DNA of 64,000 bases from Lactuca virosa (lineage: Eukaryota; Streptophyta; Magnoliopsida; Asterales; Asteraceae), in NCBI GenBank assembly GCA_928212115.1, contig CAKMRJ010001112.1:401250254-401314253 (forward strand), in the 5' to 3' direction. Below the pieces are notes generated by a model that had not been told where the DNA came from, searched no databases, and was given only the letters and a program-made list of their open reading frames with translations. The translations under genes and the position numbers were made by a program. Positions 47,151-58,112 of the stretch are shown here, in pieces (position 1 is the stretch's first letter; every line of letters begins with the position of its first letter).

Positions 47151-47340
47151 CAAAAATTCTTCATATCGTTAAGCACTAACCCCATGAGTGATCTCTTCTT
47201 TTCTTCCCTTCCCGCAAAGGACACATACTCTCAAACAATGTTCTGAGTGTTGTACAGTTGAGAGATGCCTCCTATCATGTGCCTGGAACAGCCACTACCA
47301 ACAAACCGAAGTATGATGATATGCCTCCATAGCTGCTCCG
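47151..47340 (-). pseudogene. X1 protease remnant
   Basis: Minus-strand fragments reading GCSRHMIGGISQL and YVSFAGREEKK in shifting frames, like the post-active-site part of a copia aspartic protease. The DSG active site itself is not readable. No pol follows. Confidence 0.5.
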
Positions 47341-47353
47341 ACATAGAGCGGGA

Positions 47354-48917
47354 TTAGTTGGTCTTTGGAACCCAGTCCATTTTGAAACTAGGTCGACGTT
47401 TGTCATTAACGCACGGTACTCTCTCCCATGACATGTCCTGCTTATCACAAACAGAAGATGTAGAAATATTAGAATCGTTGGAAGATTTGGGAGAGTGAGC
47501 CTTTGGAACCCATTTGTAGTTGGGTTTAACCCATTTCATTTTCGATCTGATGGTGGCTCAGTACTTGGTTTTGATCTTGACGTCGGCCGTTGAGATGACT
47601 TTGATTTTGGCTTCACGGGAGGATCTCTTGGATTTGGCTTCTTGGCCGGCATTCCCTTCTTGTTCTTGGGATTCAGATTCTTGGCCTTGTGGGTTTGATT
47701 CTTGGCCTTCTGCGCGTTCCAGTCACCATGGTCTGAACGTGACCTTGAGGGGTTTCTTTTGAAGTATCTCCCTCTTGGCGCGTTCTGCCAGCCTTGTGCA
47801 TAGTAAAGAACGTATGCGCGATTTGGACAATTTCTGGCAATGTGTCCAGGTGTTCCATAGTGAAAACATGTCTTTTTCTTCACTGTGAAGTTGTTTCTTC
47901 CTTTTCCCCTGGTGGCGTATCCTTGTCTTGTCTCTTATTGTTCCCACAAGCACAATTGCAGGAGGCACTCTGTTTCGCTGGAATTGGTGGTCTGTATTTC
48001 TCAACAGCAGGTTGATCAGAAGCAGTTGAGTTCGAAGCAACAGATTCAGAGCTCAAGGAGATGTTGGTTTGTTCAGTGGTGTTCTCCTTGTTCTCATCTT
48101 CTGCTACTTTACCTGCATATGAAGTAGATGTGCTAGAAACAGGAACATCAGTATTTTCAAACAAATAATCAAATATGTCAAAAAAATTTAACTCAACATG
48201 ATCCGATGCAAAAGCATCACAAGATGTATCATCAACTTTAATATCAGAAACAAAAGGTTGTTCATTGGAAACAGAAACATCAGGTTCAGGCTCAGTTTTG
48301 TTATCAGAAACAGATCCTTCAACTTTGTGCTTTGACTGATCTAAGGATTGATCTGCAGGGGAAGTAGAAACGTTAGTACTTTCAACATTAATAAATCCGC
48401 CTGAAACGAAACCAGATGGCTTGCCATAAACCATAAACGGTTCATTGGCAATCTCATCCTTGGATAAGGGTTGATACTGATATGTATGATTATAAGGAGG
48501 AGGTACACTATCAAATCCTAAACCCTTTGACTGATTTTGTTTGAACTGCATGCAGTGATCAATCATGTTGGCAACTACCTCGCTTGATCCATCAAATTTT
48601 CTAAAATCAAAATTTGCAGTTTCAAATTGTCTTTTCAATGTATCAAGCTCGGTAATTAACTCATCATTTTGTCTCTTAACATAATCATAAAGCTCACATT
48701 TTTCACTGTATTCTGTCTGAATTCTTTTAAAATCTTTTATTTTTGTCTCTAACTGGGCCTTAAGGGGTTTCTGTCCTTTCCTGAGTTGATATCCTTCATA
48801 TCTCAGGTCCTCAACTTCTCTTTTTAATAAATCAATTTGTTCCCAAAGAAATTTAATCGTAGTTTCACAAGATTGAGAACATGAAACTTTATTGACTGGA
48901 ACGTTTGAAGAACTCAT
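47354..48917 (-). pseudogene. X1 copia gag with coiled coil and worn zinc knuckle
   Basis: Starts MSSSNVPVNKVSCSQSC and runs 345 codons to TGA at 47880. Residues 20-100 form a coiled coil (FLWEQIDLLKREVEDLRYEG, ELITELDTLKRQFE), followed by a Ser/Thr/acid-rich stretch. A single-base shift near 47885-47920 leads into the zinc region CFHYGTPGHIARNCPNRAYV (second Cys is Tyr) and a KPSRSRS-type basic tail, then KWVPKAHSPK and SWERVPCV at 47354-47539. The coiled-coil start and long basic region resemble large-gag copia elements of daisy-family plants (from memory). X1 lacks pol and would need another element to move. Confidence 0.75.
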
Positions 48918-49819
48918 TGTTTTAAAAAATATGCCATTTGACTAAAAACTCAAAAGTCAACCTCAAAAGTCAAATTTAAAAAGTCAAACTTGAAAAGCTA
49001 AATTTGAAAATTTAAAAGTCAAAAGAGAAAGTCAAAGTTTAAAGTCAAAGGTCAAACTTTAAAAGTCAAAGTCAAAATTTTAAGTAAAAAAATCAAAAAT
49101 AAAAGTCAAAAATTAAACACTTAAAATTTTTGGTTGAAATTGGAATTTATAATGAAAAGAAATTGAATTTTGGGCTGAAAGTGTCAAAATGCGAAATTAG
49201 GAACCGAACAGGACTGCTTTTGAATTAAATTTCGAAGCAATGAACCAAGAGACTTCCTAGACGAACTGGTAAGGCGCGATGGAGATGAACTAGAGGTCTC
49301 GGGTTCGATCCCCGGCAACCTCAATTTCGCTTACCCTTTTTAATGTACGAAGACGAAAGCTGCTGCTTAGCCGGCTTCCCTAGCCGTTCACCGAGCCGCG
49401 AATCCACCAAGCCGTCTGCCGAGCCGAGGCCGCACACCGCTGCCGTAAACCGCCGAGCTGTATACTCCGAGCTGCAAGCCGCCGACCGTAAACTCCGGCT
49501 ACTGTAAACACGTTTACGGCCGTAAACTCCGGCGACCGTAAACACGTTTACGACCGTAAACTCCGGAAAACCCTAGCCGCCGCCGCCGCCGACCGTAAAC
49601 CCTTCAAAGACCGTAAACTCTTCGCAGATTACGTGAAAAACAGCGTTTTTCACCTCTTTTTGCTCCAAAACTCGATCAAAAACTCGTTTTTATCAAAAAC
49701 GCGAAGAACAAACCCCCCCCCCCCCCTAATTTTCAGAGATCTATCCAAAAACGCAAGAATCTTTCAAAAATAAGATCAAATATGCTCCAGATCTAACCAA
49801 AATGACTGATACAATCCAA
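48918..49819 (-). other. X1 leader
   Basis: AAAGTCAAA-rich stretch (48940-49120), a tRNA-like Pol III promoter relic (49250-49341), GC-rich CCGCCG sequence with CCGTAAAC repeats (49430-49620) and a C-run near 49710-49725. Confidence 0.6.
49250..49341 (+). other. tRNA-like relic with A/B boxes
   Basis: A-box-like TAGACGAACTGG at 49258-49269, perfect B-box GGTTCGATCCC at 49302-49312 inside a TCGGG/CCCGG T-arm with a 7-nt loop, then T5 at 49337-49341. No matching acceptor stem, so not an intact tRNA; more likely the head of a SINE or a tRNA fragment. Confidence 0.45.
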
Positions 49820-49831
49820 GCTCTGATACCA
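49820..49831 (-). other. X1 primer-binding site
   Basis: GCTCTGATACCA, perfect reverse complement of the iMet site, two bases from the LTR. Proves X1's minus orientation. Confidence 0.92.
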
Positions 49832-49833
49832 AT

Positions 49834-50369
49834 TGTAAGTCCCTAAATTGCTTGTGTATCAATCAGATCCGTTTGATGGTGCGGAATCCCAATCAAACGG
49901 ATGATATCAGATCAAATAGAAGAGAAGGAAAAGAAGAATAATGTGAATCTCAATGTATTAATGAATAGAATGATGATCCTTTACATGAGATTCACACACA
50001 CTCACACACACTCTCTTTTCTCTCTCTAGAACACCTTCAAATGCACACACTTAAGCTCCTCTATTCTATGTGTTCATCACTCTACTCCTCACCCCTTACA
50101 CCTATATTTATACATAAGAAACATGGGCTTGGTGAACATGGGCCGTGAATGGGTTTACGGTCGTAAATGGGTTTACGGTCGTAAACACCCATTGGGCCGT
50201 AAACAGGGTTTACGGCCGTAAACCTGTTTACGGCCGTAAACACCGAGCTGTTTACGGCCGTGAATGGGTTTACGGTCGTAAATGGGTTTACGGTCGTAAA
50301 CACCCATTGGGCCGTAAACAGGGTTTACGGCCGTAAACCTGTTTACGGCCGTAAACACCGCTGCCGTCA
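49834..50369 (-). repeat. X1 5' LTR
   Basis: 536 bp; longer than its partner because a block of GTTTACGGCCGTAAAC-bearing sequence is tandemly duplicated (about 50145-50360). TATA on the minus strand at 50105-50112. Confidence 0.8.
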
Positions 50370-50868
50370 ACTAGTCCACTTCGAAGGTATGCTAAAACCG
50401 ACTGGGAAAATGCTGTTTGTTCTTCGATTCGACTGAAACTGAAGGAGTAATCGGGGTTTAAGTGTTCGTCGGCGTTTACGGTTTGGGGAGGGTTTACGGT
50501 TTGGGGAGATTCAAGAACCGTAAACTTCTTTTGGCCTTACGACCGTAAACTCATTTTGGGCTTACGACCGTAAACTCATTTTGGGCTTACGACCGTAAAC
50601 TCCTCCGAGTTTACGACCGTAAACTCTGTTTACGGTCAGGTGACCATTGCTATGGGTCTACGGTCGTAAACCCAAATTTGGACCGTAAACTCTGTTTGAC
50701 CACTTTGAACCGTAAACTTAATGTTTGACCAATATTGACCGTAAACTCCAATTTTTGTGGTCAAAATAATTTTTAAGGCCAAATTAAAATTGTTTAATTA
50801 AGAAAACTTAAAGCTTTAAACTGTTTAAATACTTTGTTTTCTTACTTGGCCTGTTTTGGTGCAGATCA
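50370..50868 (+). other. X2 region upstream of the ORF
   Basis: Non-coding with many CCGTAAAC motifs. Just before the ATG, TTTTGGTGCAG looks like a 3' splice site, so the ORF may have been translated from a spliced RNA; inference only. Confidence 0.45.
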
Positions 50869-53145
50869 ATGGCGAATCTTAAGTTTGCTGACATGCATAA
50901 CCTGGCGATTGTGTTGGATGAACCTCCTGTTGCTCATGGAGATTTCAGATCAATGATCTACAGATTAAGAGAATGCTGCCTGGCTTGTGCCATCACTGTG
51001 AATCCGGTTATTTATCATAACATTGTCCGGGAGTTCTGGCAGACGGCCAAGATGTCAAAAGAAAATGGTGTGATTGTTGTTAAAGCTGTGGTTAAAGGAT
51101 GCAAGATCATAATCACTGAGCCGTATATCAGAGAAACATTGTTGATCAATGATCAACCCGATTTTCCTACTAAAATTGGGATTGATGATGTTCAAAAGGT
51201 TCTCAAAAGGATGGGATATGAGGGCATCTACCCTCCCACGGTGAAGAAGCTTCTGCCTCCCTACTAGAGATTTTTGGCGCATGTGTTCGTGAGCTGTATC
51301 TCGGGAAGGAGATCAGGAGCTGATGAAATCTCTCTCAGGAACACAGGGGCTATCGTTTCACTGGCTGCTGGCATCAAATTCAACTTCTCGAAGTTCATTT
51401 TAGATGAGTTCTTGGTAAATATCAACGCTATAAGCCGGGAAACCAGAGATGCATTCTAGCTATATCCGAGATTTATTCAGACGTTCATCGACAACCAATT
51501 CCCAGAGATGATCAAAGATGGTGACAAGCTGGATATAAAGTCATTAGGCCCGCACACGATTGGTCTCATTAAGCAAAATCGAAAGGGAAAAGTCGTCTTC
51601 CAAGGCTTACATCCTCTCGTGAAATTCAGGAAATTTGCTGAAATAGATGAATCTTCCGAATCTCATGGAACGTCTGACAAGATGTCTTCTGAGCCCACTT
51701 CCTCCGAGAGAGTTGTTTCTGAAGATGTCATCACAGTTTCAAATCATGATGAGGAAGAAACTCCAACTGCTAATGCTCAAGTAGCTGAGGAACACGAATT
51801 AACATCTGTTCAGGTACAAGGAGATTACAATGAGGGGTCTGAAACAGAGACTGATTTGTACGAAGGCCTCGACCTCACAGGATTTGATAATGATGAAATT
51901 CCTCTCAACTTCGGTAGCAATGAAGATTTCATGACCGGTGTAAACCTCAACACACTGCTTGAAAATATCGATGAAGTTGCTCATCCAGCAACGGAGATAA
52001 GGGAAAAAGAAGACGTTCTCGAAGCCACGCCTCATCCTACCAATCCAACGGCGGAAATAGCAATTCCTATGGTGACAGTATCATGGATTCCTCCCCTTGA
52101 TGTTGTTTTACCTACTTCTGAGCCATTGGAAAGTGATCATACAACTACACAAGCCTCTCACCCTCCATCAAAAAGACGAAGACTTGACCCTAGACAGGGA
52201 ATTCTTGATTCGAGTTCACTTCAAAGTTTTACAGCTCCACCAACAACAACTCCAGTTATCATCTCATCTGAACCTATCAGTGAAGGTCCTAGTACCTTCT
52301 ATGAAGCTGGTGGATCTTCATTCCCCACAGATTTCTCTCCTCCCAGGACAGAGCATGATGCTGCCTCGGTTAAGTTGGCCAGGTTTTTGGCCAGAGAACA
52401 ACTCACAACGCCTCCCTCACATGGCAAAGGAATTTCTATTGGGGGTGGCAGCTCAGGAGAAGAGAATCCTTCACTTCTTGGACTCCAGAAAGAGATCGAT
52501 GCTCTGAATCAGAAAAATGTTGATTTAGATCAGAGAAATATTGAGCTGGATATCAAGGTCGCAGACCTTCAGACTGAGAATACAAAGCTCAATATTCAAG
52601 TGGCCGAACTTATCGAAGACAAAGCTCTGAAGTCGAAGCAAATTACTGATCTTCAGACACATTTTGGCTTACTGACCGCCAGCTACTACGATCTAAAGAA
52701 GAAGCTGGAAGAAGAATTTGGCGACAAATTCAAATCATCCGTTGACGAGCCAAAGATCTATCCTAGCGTCATTGATCCCAAAACAAGTCAGCCACTTCGA
52801 TCAGTGATGTGGCCCGCTACTGCTCAAGTAAAGCAGGTTCCCGTTCTTCAAAATTATCCAGATGGATCTCTCGCATCCATGAAATACTGGGTGTTTGATG
52901 AATCTGTTGCTGCTGCTGTCATCAAGCTTAAAGACGATTGTATCCGCTTGTATGACAAGAGGGATTTGCTTCAATTGGGCAAGTGGGACATACATCAACT
53001 CTCCATTCATCAGATCAAGGTGGCTGAAGACATTTTTAAGCCCATTGCAAAGGAGTACACTTCGATGGTTGCTGAGATTATCGAGAAAGAGATGTGGAAC
53101 GGAGCTATGGGAAAATCCGATGTGTTGGTGGTCGACAAAAGCTGA
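50869..53145 (+). pseudogene. Env-position copia ORF with coiled coil, two TAG stops
   Basis: One frame of 758 codons, interrupted only by TAG at 51265-51267 and 51457-51459. Start MANLKFADMHNLAIVL follows a splice-like site. Residues 1-230 form a globular domain (YHNIVREFWQTAK, GAIVSLAAGIKFNFSK, YPRFIQTFIDNQFPE). Then comes a long acidic Ser/Thr region, an NLS-like SKRRRLDPR and a clear coiled coil near residues 545-625 (KEIDALNQKNVDLDQRNIEL onwards). The C-terminal ~140 residues appear folded. The N-terminal part resembles, from memory, a repeated protein of daisy-family copia elements annotated variously (for example longin-like). I see no signal peptide or membrane segment, so env function is not supported. 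It sits just upstream of the polypurine tract. Confidence 0.75.
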
Positions 53146-53165
53146 GTCCAAGCTAGCACCAAACC

Positions 53166-53175
53166 AAGGGGGAGA
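53166..53175 (+). other. X2 polypurine tract
   Basis: AAGGGGGAGA immediately before LTR start TGAAAGGTCC. Confidence 0.88.
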
Positions 53176-53176
53176 T

Positions 53177-53565
53177 TGAAAGGTCCAGTAAATGGTTTGG
53201 TCTAGGCTTTCATTGTATTATGTTCAGTATGAGTTTGTAACACAGTTTGTGGGTTGTTTAAGTGTTTTTGTTCAGAAAGTGTGTTTATGACCGTAAACAG
53301 AGTTTACGGCCGTAAACACGTTTACGACCGTAAACCGAGTTTACGGTCGTAAACCCTGTTTCCGGTCTTGTTCAGTATAAATAGTGGAGGTGTAGGTCAT
53401 TGTGTGGTTGTTGATGCCATTGCATTTACAGAAGTGTTCCATCGAGTTGTACCTGACGTTTTTCTGAATATAAACGTGTGCAAGCTCGATTTCTTTTCAT
53501 CTTATTCTTCTTTTGTGATTGTTTGTTGCTTGATCATTGGTAAAGATCCTTTTCAGGACCTTACA
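53177..53565 (+). repeat. X2 3' LTR
   Basis: 389 bp from TGAAAGGTCC to GGACCTTACA. GTTTACGGCCGTAAAC at 53302-53317 and TATAAATA at 53376-53383. No 5' partner in the window. Confidence 0.75.
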
Positions 53566-53570
53566 GATAG

Positions 53571-54065
53571 TCATATTTGGGAAAAGCTTCCACTTTTACA
53601 GAGAAACAAACATACAAAACAGTCGGGTCTTGGTGGAAGACTACTTTTTAATACTAGTAGAAAATATAGGATTTTATAGGAGTTTTTCAAACATATACAA
53701 ACATTTACATTGAACATTTACAAACATTTTCATCAAACTTATACAAACATTGACACTAAATACTTATGAACTCACCAGCTTAAATGCTAATCTTTGCTTT
53801 CAAAATAACTTGTATTCTCAGGTCACCAGTAGACAGGTACCGATGATAGGTTTTGAGAAAACGGAGCAATGTTCAAGACTCGTCTTTTATTTTGATTATT
53901 CATTTTTGGTGTCTTATTACTATTAAAGAACACACTTGTATGAAATTATACTATTAATGCAATGGATGATGTTGTTGCTTATTTACTACTTTGCATTGTT
54001 ATGATACTGTACATGACGTCCTCCACCCCCGAACATTTCCGCCGTTCCGGTTTTGGGGTGTGACA
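53571..54065 (+). repeat. E2 5' LTR, part 2
   Basis: Ends GGGGTGTGACA. Shares AAAATATAGGATTTT and CTTGTATTCTCAGG with the E1 LTR end region. Confidence 0.8.
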
Positions 54066-54068
54066 GAT

Positions 54069-54081
54069 TGGTATCAGAGCA
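54069..54081 (+). other. E2 primer-binding site
   Basis: TGGTATCAGAGCA, three bases after the LTR. Confidence 0.93.
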
Positions 54082-54792
54082 TTGTTTATAGTGAATCGAG
54101 TATATCAACCCATAAAAGATATACAAACTATAAACACATAGGGATTAAAATACTCTGACCAAGAGTTTATACTTTTAAGTACTAAAATACTTAACTAGAA
54201 GTATACATAATTACATACCTACATACTTACTATAGAACAGTTTCATACTAGAACATAACAAAAGTATTATGATTGTTGAACATCACAAGTAAGCTCAGGG
54301 ATGTATGGTCAGTTCTGGGAGTGACATAGCCTGATCAACTATGTTGGTCCGAAAAGTGATTAGCATATGCCGAGAATGGTTGTGATGTAGCAACAAGTCT
54401 AAAAACTTACCAACACTACTACAATGAGAACATTAGAACATAACATAAACTTAAAATACTATAGGAGAATTTTGTGTTACTATAATTACTTATTTGAGAA
54501 CTAAACATGTCTTTGTTAGTATGTCAATAGTTGCTGAGTGGATACACTACGGTTATATGTAACTAGGGTGTCATAGACTTAGAATCTGTGATCTTTACTT
54601 TACTTCATGTTCCTTGTTTGGTTGTGGACTTAGAGTTAGGATCACTTATTCGAAGGTCTATCCTGTTTTGGTTACATATGACTGGTATGCACTACGCAAA
54701 TGTTGGAGTAACTGATAAGGATCATCTTATAATTATCTTAGTTAGTACATCTATTAACTATTTCTTTTACCCCTACTTCTCGCGTAGATAAC
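54082..54792 (+). promoter_or_regulatory. E2 leader
   Basis: Non-coding; contains the TTCCTTGTTTGGTTGTGG module at about 54556-54680 and matches E1's leader at its start. Confidence 0.65.
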
Positions 54793-55421
54793 ATGGTTGG
54801 ATTCCATATCCCCGGAGACCCGTACTTCCCAAATCAGGGCAATGCTGGATGGCTTGATGAAGAGCCAGAAGATGATCATCCCATCCCTTAGGATGATCAC
54901 CTCGCATAAGGCTTTTCGGATGGTTCTGACTCCGAACCAGAAGTCAACAACCTACCTCAAGAAGTTCAAAACCCAAATCTCAACCCCGACCTGCATTTCA
55001 AGGTCCCACACCCTTGTGGGCGACAAACTTGAATCGTTGGAGTAATGAACAGGGTCAACCATTACCCTTAAATGGAGACCGAAGCTTTTACAATCTCAGC
55101 GAAGGAGGCTCAGCTGACCGAGTCCTGCCCATTATGGTCCGCAGGATTGCTCGGAATAATGAGCAAGGTAGAGCAGCCATCGACCGAGTCATGGAAATTG
55201 ACGCTAACTCTGGCGTTAACACGGTCCGCATTCGCCAACTCGAAGAAGCCATGGAAAGGACTAGGAGAACCAATGAGGCTCTGCAGGAACAGCTAGCTGC
55301 ATCCCAAGTTGAAGTCATAGAACTTCGAGTGCGTCAGAGAGCTCATGAGCGACATCTTCAAGACATAGTACGTCAATTGGTAGATCTGAGGGTTCGCCCG
55401 AGGAATACCCGTCGCCAGTAG
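54793..55421 (+). pseudogene. Extra ORF between LTR and gag in E2
   Basis: Starts MVGFHIPGDPYFPNQGNAGW, then an acidic part (LDEEPEDDHPIP). A TAG and a TAA follow within about 40 codons, and a frameshift near 55010. From 55014 a clean 135-codon stretch runs to TAG at 55419: SFYNLSEGGSADRV, then a coiled coil (RIRQLEEAMERTRRTNEALQ, VEVIELRVRQRAHERHL) and a basic end PRNTRRQ. E1 keeps a decayed match at about 37590-37800. I do not recognise it as gag; it lies upstream of a separate full gag start. Function unknown. Confidence 0.65.
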
Positions 55422-55819
55422 AAGATGTCTGACTCATATTTTCTTTTGGTTTAAGGATTAGCCATTCGTATCAGTGCTCTATGAAGCACTTTTCTGTAAA
55501 ATACTCCTGTCATTCAAGTACTTTAACTAGACTTCTAAGCTGTCAAAATTTTACTACTTCTGATATGATGTAAGACCTACTCTTAGGTTAATTTTTCCCC
55601 AAACTAATTACATCCTTAATATCAATGATATTGGCAGTCACCTAATCTTTTGTAGAAATCTTTGTTCAAATACTTTCATTCTTGTAATTCTAGAACTCTA
55701 TGGAACTCATACTCTTATCTAGTTGTTGAACTATGGCCATTTAGTTCATGGGACTCATTCATTAACTTCACTATTGAATTCTTATCATTGTACTCATCTT
55801 TTAAACTTATAGTTGAAAG
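55422..55819 (+). other. Spacer between extra ORF and gag
   Basis: AT-rich, no coding signal seen. Confidence 0.5.
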
Positions 55820-57019
55820 ATGCCTCCTCGTAAGTCAACAAGGCGTAATCCTCCGATTATTCCAACTCAAACACCACCTCCTCCACAATTCGATACGGCA
55901 GCTCTTCATGCTGCGGTAGTTGCGGCTGTTGCTACAGCGATGGCACAATACCACAACAACCAGGGTACTAGTGGAGGTGGGATAGTCGTTCATTCCATAC
56001 CAGGTGATGTCATTGTGCGCTCGCGAGAGTGCTCTTATAAAGATTTCACCAACTGTAAACCCCGAGTCTTCAATGGAATCGGTGGAATCATTGCTCTGTC
56101 GTAATGGTTCGAGAAGACGAAATCGATCTTTGAGATCTGTTCCTGTACGGAAGGAAGCAAAGTCAAATTTGCTGCATGCACCTTCAGTGATAGAGCCCTG
56201 ACGTGGTGGAATAGCCATGTCAAGTCACTAACTTTAATAGTGGCAAATGCAATGGGCTGGGAATCTCTTAAAAGGCTTATGATAGAAGAATACTGCCCGA
56301 GGGACGAGGTTCAAAAACTGGAACAAGAACTCTGGAGCCTGACCATGAAGGGCTTCAACATAGTGGCATACACTGCCAGATTTAGCGATCTGGTGGCACT
56401 ATGTCCCAATATGGTTCCCAACGAGGGGAAGAAGATTGAGAGGTACATTTGGGGGCTGGTGCCTCCATTTCAGGGGAATGTCTTAGCTTCAAACCCCACT
56501 ACTTTCGATAGTGCCAAGCGATTGGCACAACGACTCATTGATCACGGAGTCCCTACCCCGACAACGACAACAACCCTGGCTATCGCAGAACCCTCCAAAG
56601 CCGCGGACAACAAGCGAAAGTTCTGGAATAACAAAAAGGGCAAGTCGGCGCAGAACTCTGCCAAGAAGCAGCAAGTTATGGCTGTTCATGCCGCGATTGC
56701 ACCTGCTGCTACTGCGCCAAGGAAGCAGTATACTGGAAATCTGCCCAAGTGCAACAAGTGCACCTTCCATCATAATGGTGCCTGTCGGGAAATGCAGTGC
56801 GCTAACTGCAACAGGAAAGGGCACACTGCGCAATTCTGCAAGGCTCCGGCGAGGCCAACTAACCAAGTCCCCAGCATTGTTGTGGGCCAGGCTTGCTACG
56901 GTTATGGCAAGGTTGGTCATTTCAAGAGAGACATATTCAACCAACAACGAGGACTGGCAGAGGCCGACCTACCATTAGCTCGGGAAAACTATAGGAAGAA
57001 AACTCCCAAGATAATCTAA
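55820..57019 (+). pseudogene. E2 gag (Tekay-like), one internal stop
   Basis: 400 codons in one frame, broken only by TAA at 56102-56104. N-terminus MPPRKSTRRNPP, alanine-rich helix, then the gypsy gag capsid domain (FAACTFSDRALTWWNSHV, SLKRLMIEEYCPRDEVQKLE, AYTARFSDLVALCPNMVP, IERYIWGLVPPFQGNV). Zinc region: CNKCTFHHNGAC, CANCNRKGHTAQFC, and a worn CYGYGKVGHFKRDI that has lost two cysteines. Gag would assemble particles. Protease should follow but is absent; the next recognisable sequence is the integrase C-terminus. Confidence 0.88.
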
Positions 57020-58060
57020 GACTCATAAGGTCAACTACATCACACAAACTCAACCTTGGTGACCATAGTACCAACCCTTAGGGCGCAAAAAACCCTATTT
57101 CTAGGACACCAGGATCCCGATCCCTAGAAGACCATTCAAAAGGCCCCGCCAAGAAAGGGCCCGATAACTCATAGTCTCCGATTAACATAAGGAACTAGTT
57201 TTGGACATTTCACCTTCCATGTGCTCAGCGCTCATAAGTGTCAGACCATCGAAACTCTAGAAATCCCACATGTCGAGATGAAGGTAAACAAGAACCCACA
57301 TCCCGAAGAGAAGCATGTGTAATGGACATTGACAAGGTTTGGGATACCCACTTGCTTCTAAACGAGTATTCATATAACAACAACTACCACTCGAATATAG
57401 GAGTTACACCCCTCGAGGCCCTGTGTGGCCAGAGGTGCAGATCATCCTCTTTTAGGCTGAGATGGGAGATACCCAACCGACAAGATGACAAACGCCCAAT
57501 AGCACACTCACTAGATCCAAGATTATTCGAGAAACCACACAAAGGATGGTACAAACCCAAACACAACACCAAACATCGTAACCCCGGCAAAAGAACTATA
57601 CAGATAGCATCTTAAAACCTTGAAATCCCAAGTAGGGAATCAGGGTATTATTTGAGAACTCCTCTCGGGGAAGAGTGAATCGAGTGAAAAAAGGAAAAGT
57701 AAACTAAATCCCCGATGCAGCAGACCATTCGAGATCCTCGCACGGATCGGTCCGATAGCCTACAAACTCCAACTACCCTCCAAGCTTAGTGACGTACACC
57801 CCGTGTTCCATGTGTCGAACCTAGGGAGTGTTTATCGGAAAAAACCCTCCCAAGTTCCACTAGACAAGACTAAAGTGAACTAGAACCTCCTAATCATTGA
57901 TCAGCCTATCAAGGCAATGAACGAGAAAGTTAAGAACACAAAACAAAGTCGCATCCCGATTGTGAAGGTTCGAGAGAACGCTAGACGTGAGTCGGAATTC
58001 ACTTGGGAACGCGAAGTCTAGATAAATCAAAAGTACCTTCATCTATTCCCATATTCATGA
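57020..58060 (+). pseudogene. Integrase C-terminus and chromodomain-like tail
   Basis: 57300-57460: NEYSYNNNYHSNIGVTPLEA and GQRCRS, the end of a gypsy integrase core. 57720-57840: RPFEILARIGPIAYKLQLP and DVHPVFHVSNLG, the typical segment before the chromodomain. 57940-58020: SRIPIVKVRENARRESEFTW, the chromodomain-like end of Tekay integrases. Stops and frame changes throughout. About 3 kb of pol is missing between gag and this part. Confidence 0.8.
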
Positions 58061-58102
58061 CCCTATCTTTCGAAAGAATTTCGGGACGAAATTCCCTCTA
58101 AC

Positions 58103-58112
58103 AGGGGGATGA
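58103..58112 (+). other. E1 polypurine tract
   Basis: AGGGGGATGA directly before the 3' LTR, after the Tekay-typical TTTCGGGACGAAATT. Confidence 0.85.

Larger units (their letters stand above)
45273..53565. mobile_element. Head-to-head copia composite (X1 plus X2)
   Basis: Left end TGTAAGTCCC and right end GGACCTTACA, flanked by GATAG at 45268-45272 and 53566-53570. The left piece X1 (45273-50369) is a minus-strand copia with two LTRs, primer site and gag. The right piece X2 (50370-53565) is a plus-strand 3' part with ORF, polypurine tract and one LTR. One duplication around two divergent, oppositely oriented pieces is abnormal. Confidence 0.65.

Noticed and set aside
49250..49325. Functional tRNA gene
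   Set aside because: T-arm and B-box are good, but no acceptor stem pairs with the 3' strand and the D-arm is poor.
55835..56218. 127-codon minus-strand frame over E2 gag
   Set aside because: Shadow of the gag frame on the other strand, which has clear capsid and zinc-knuckle motifs.
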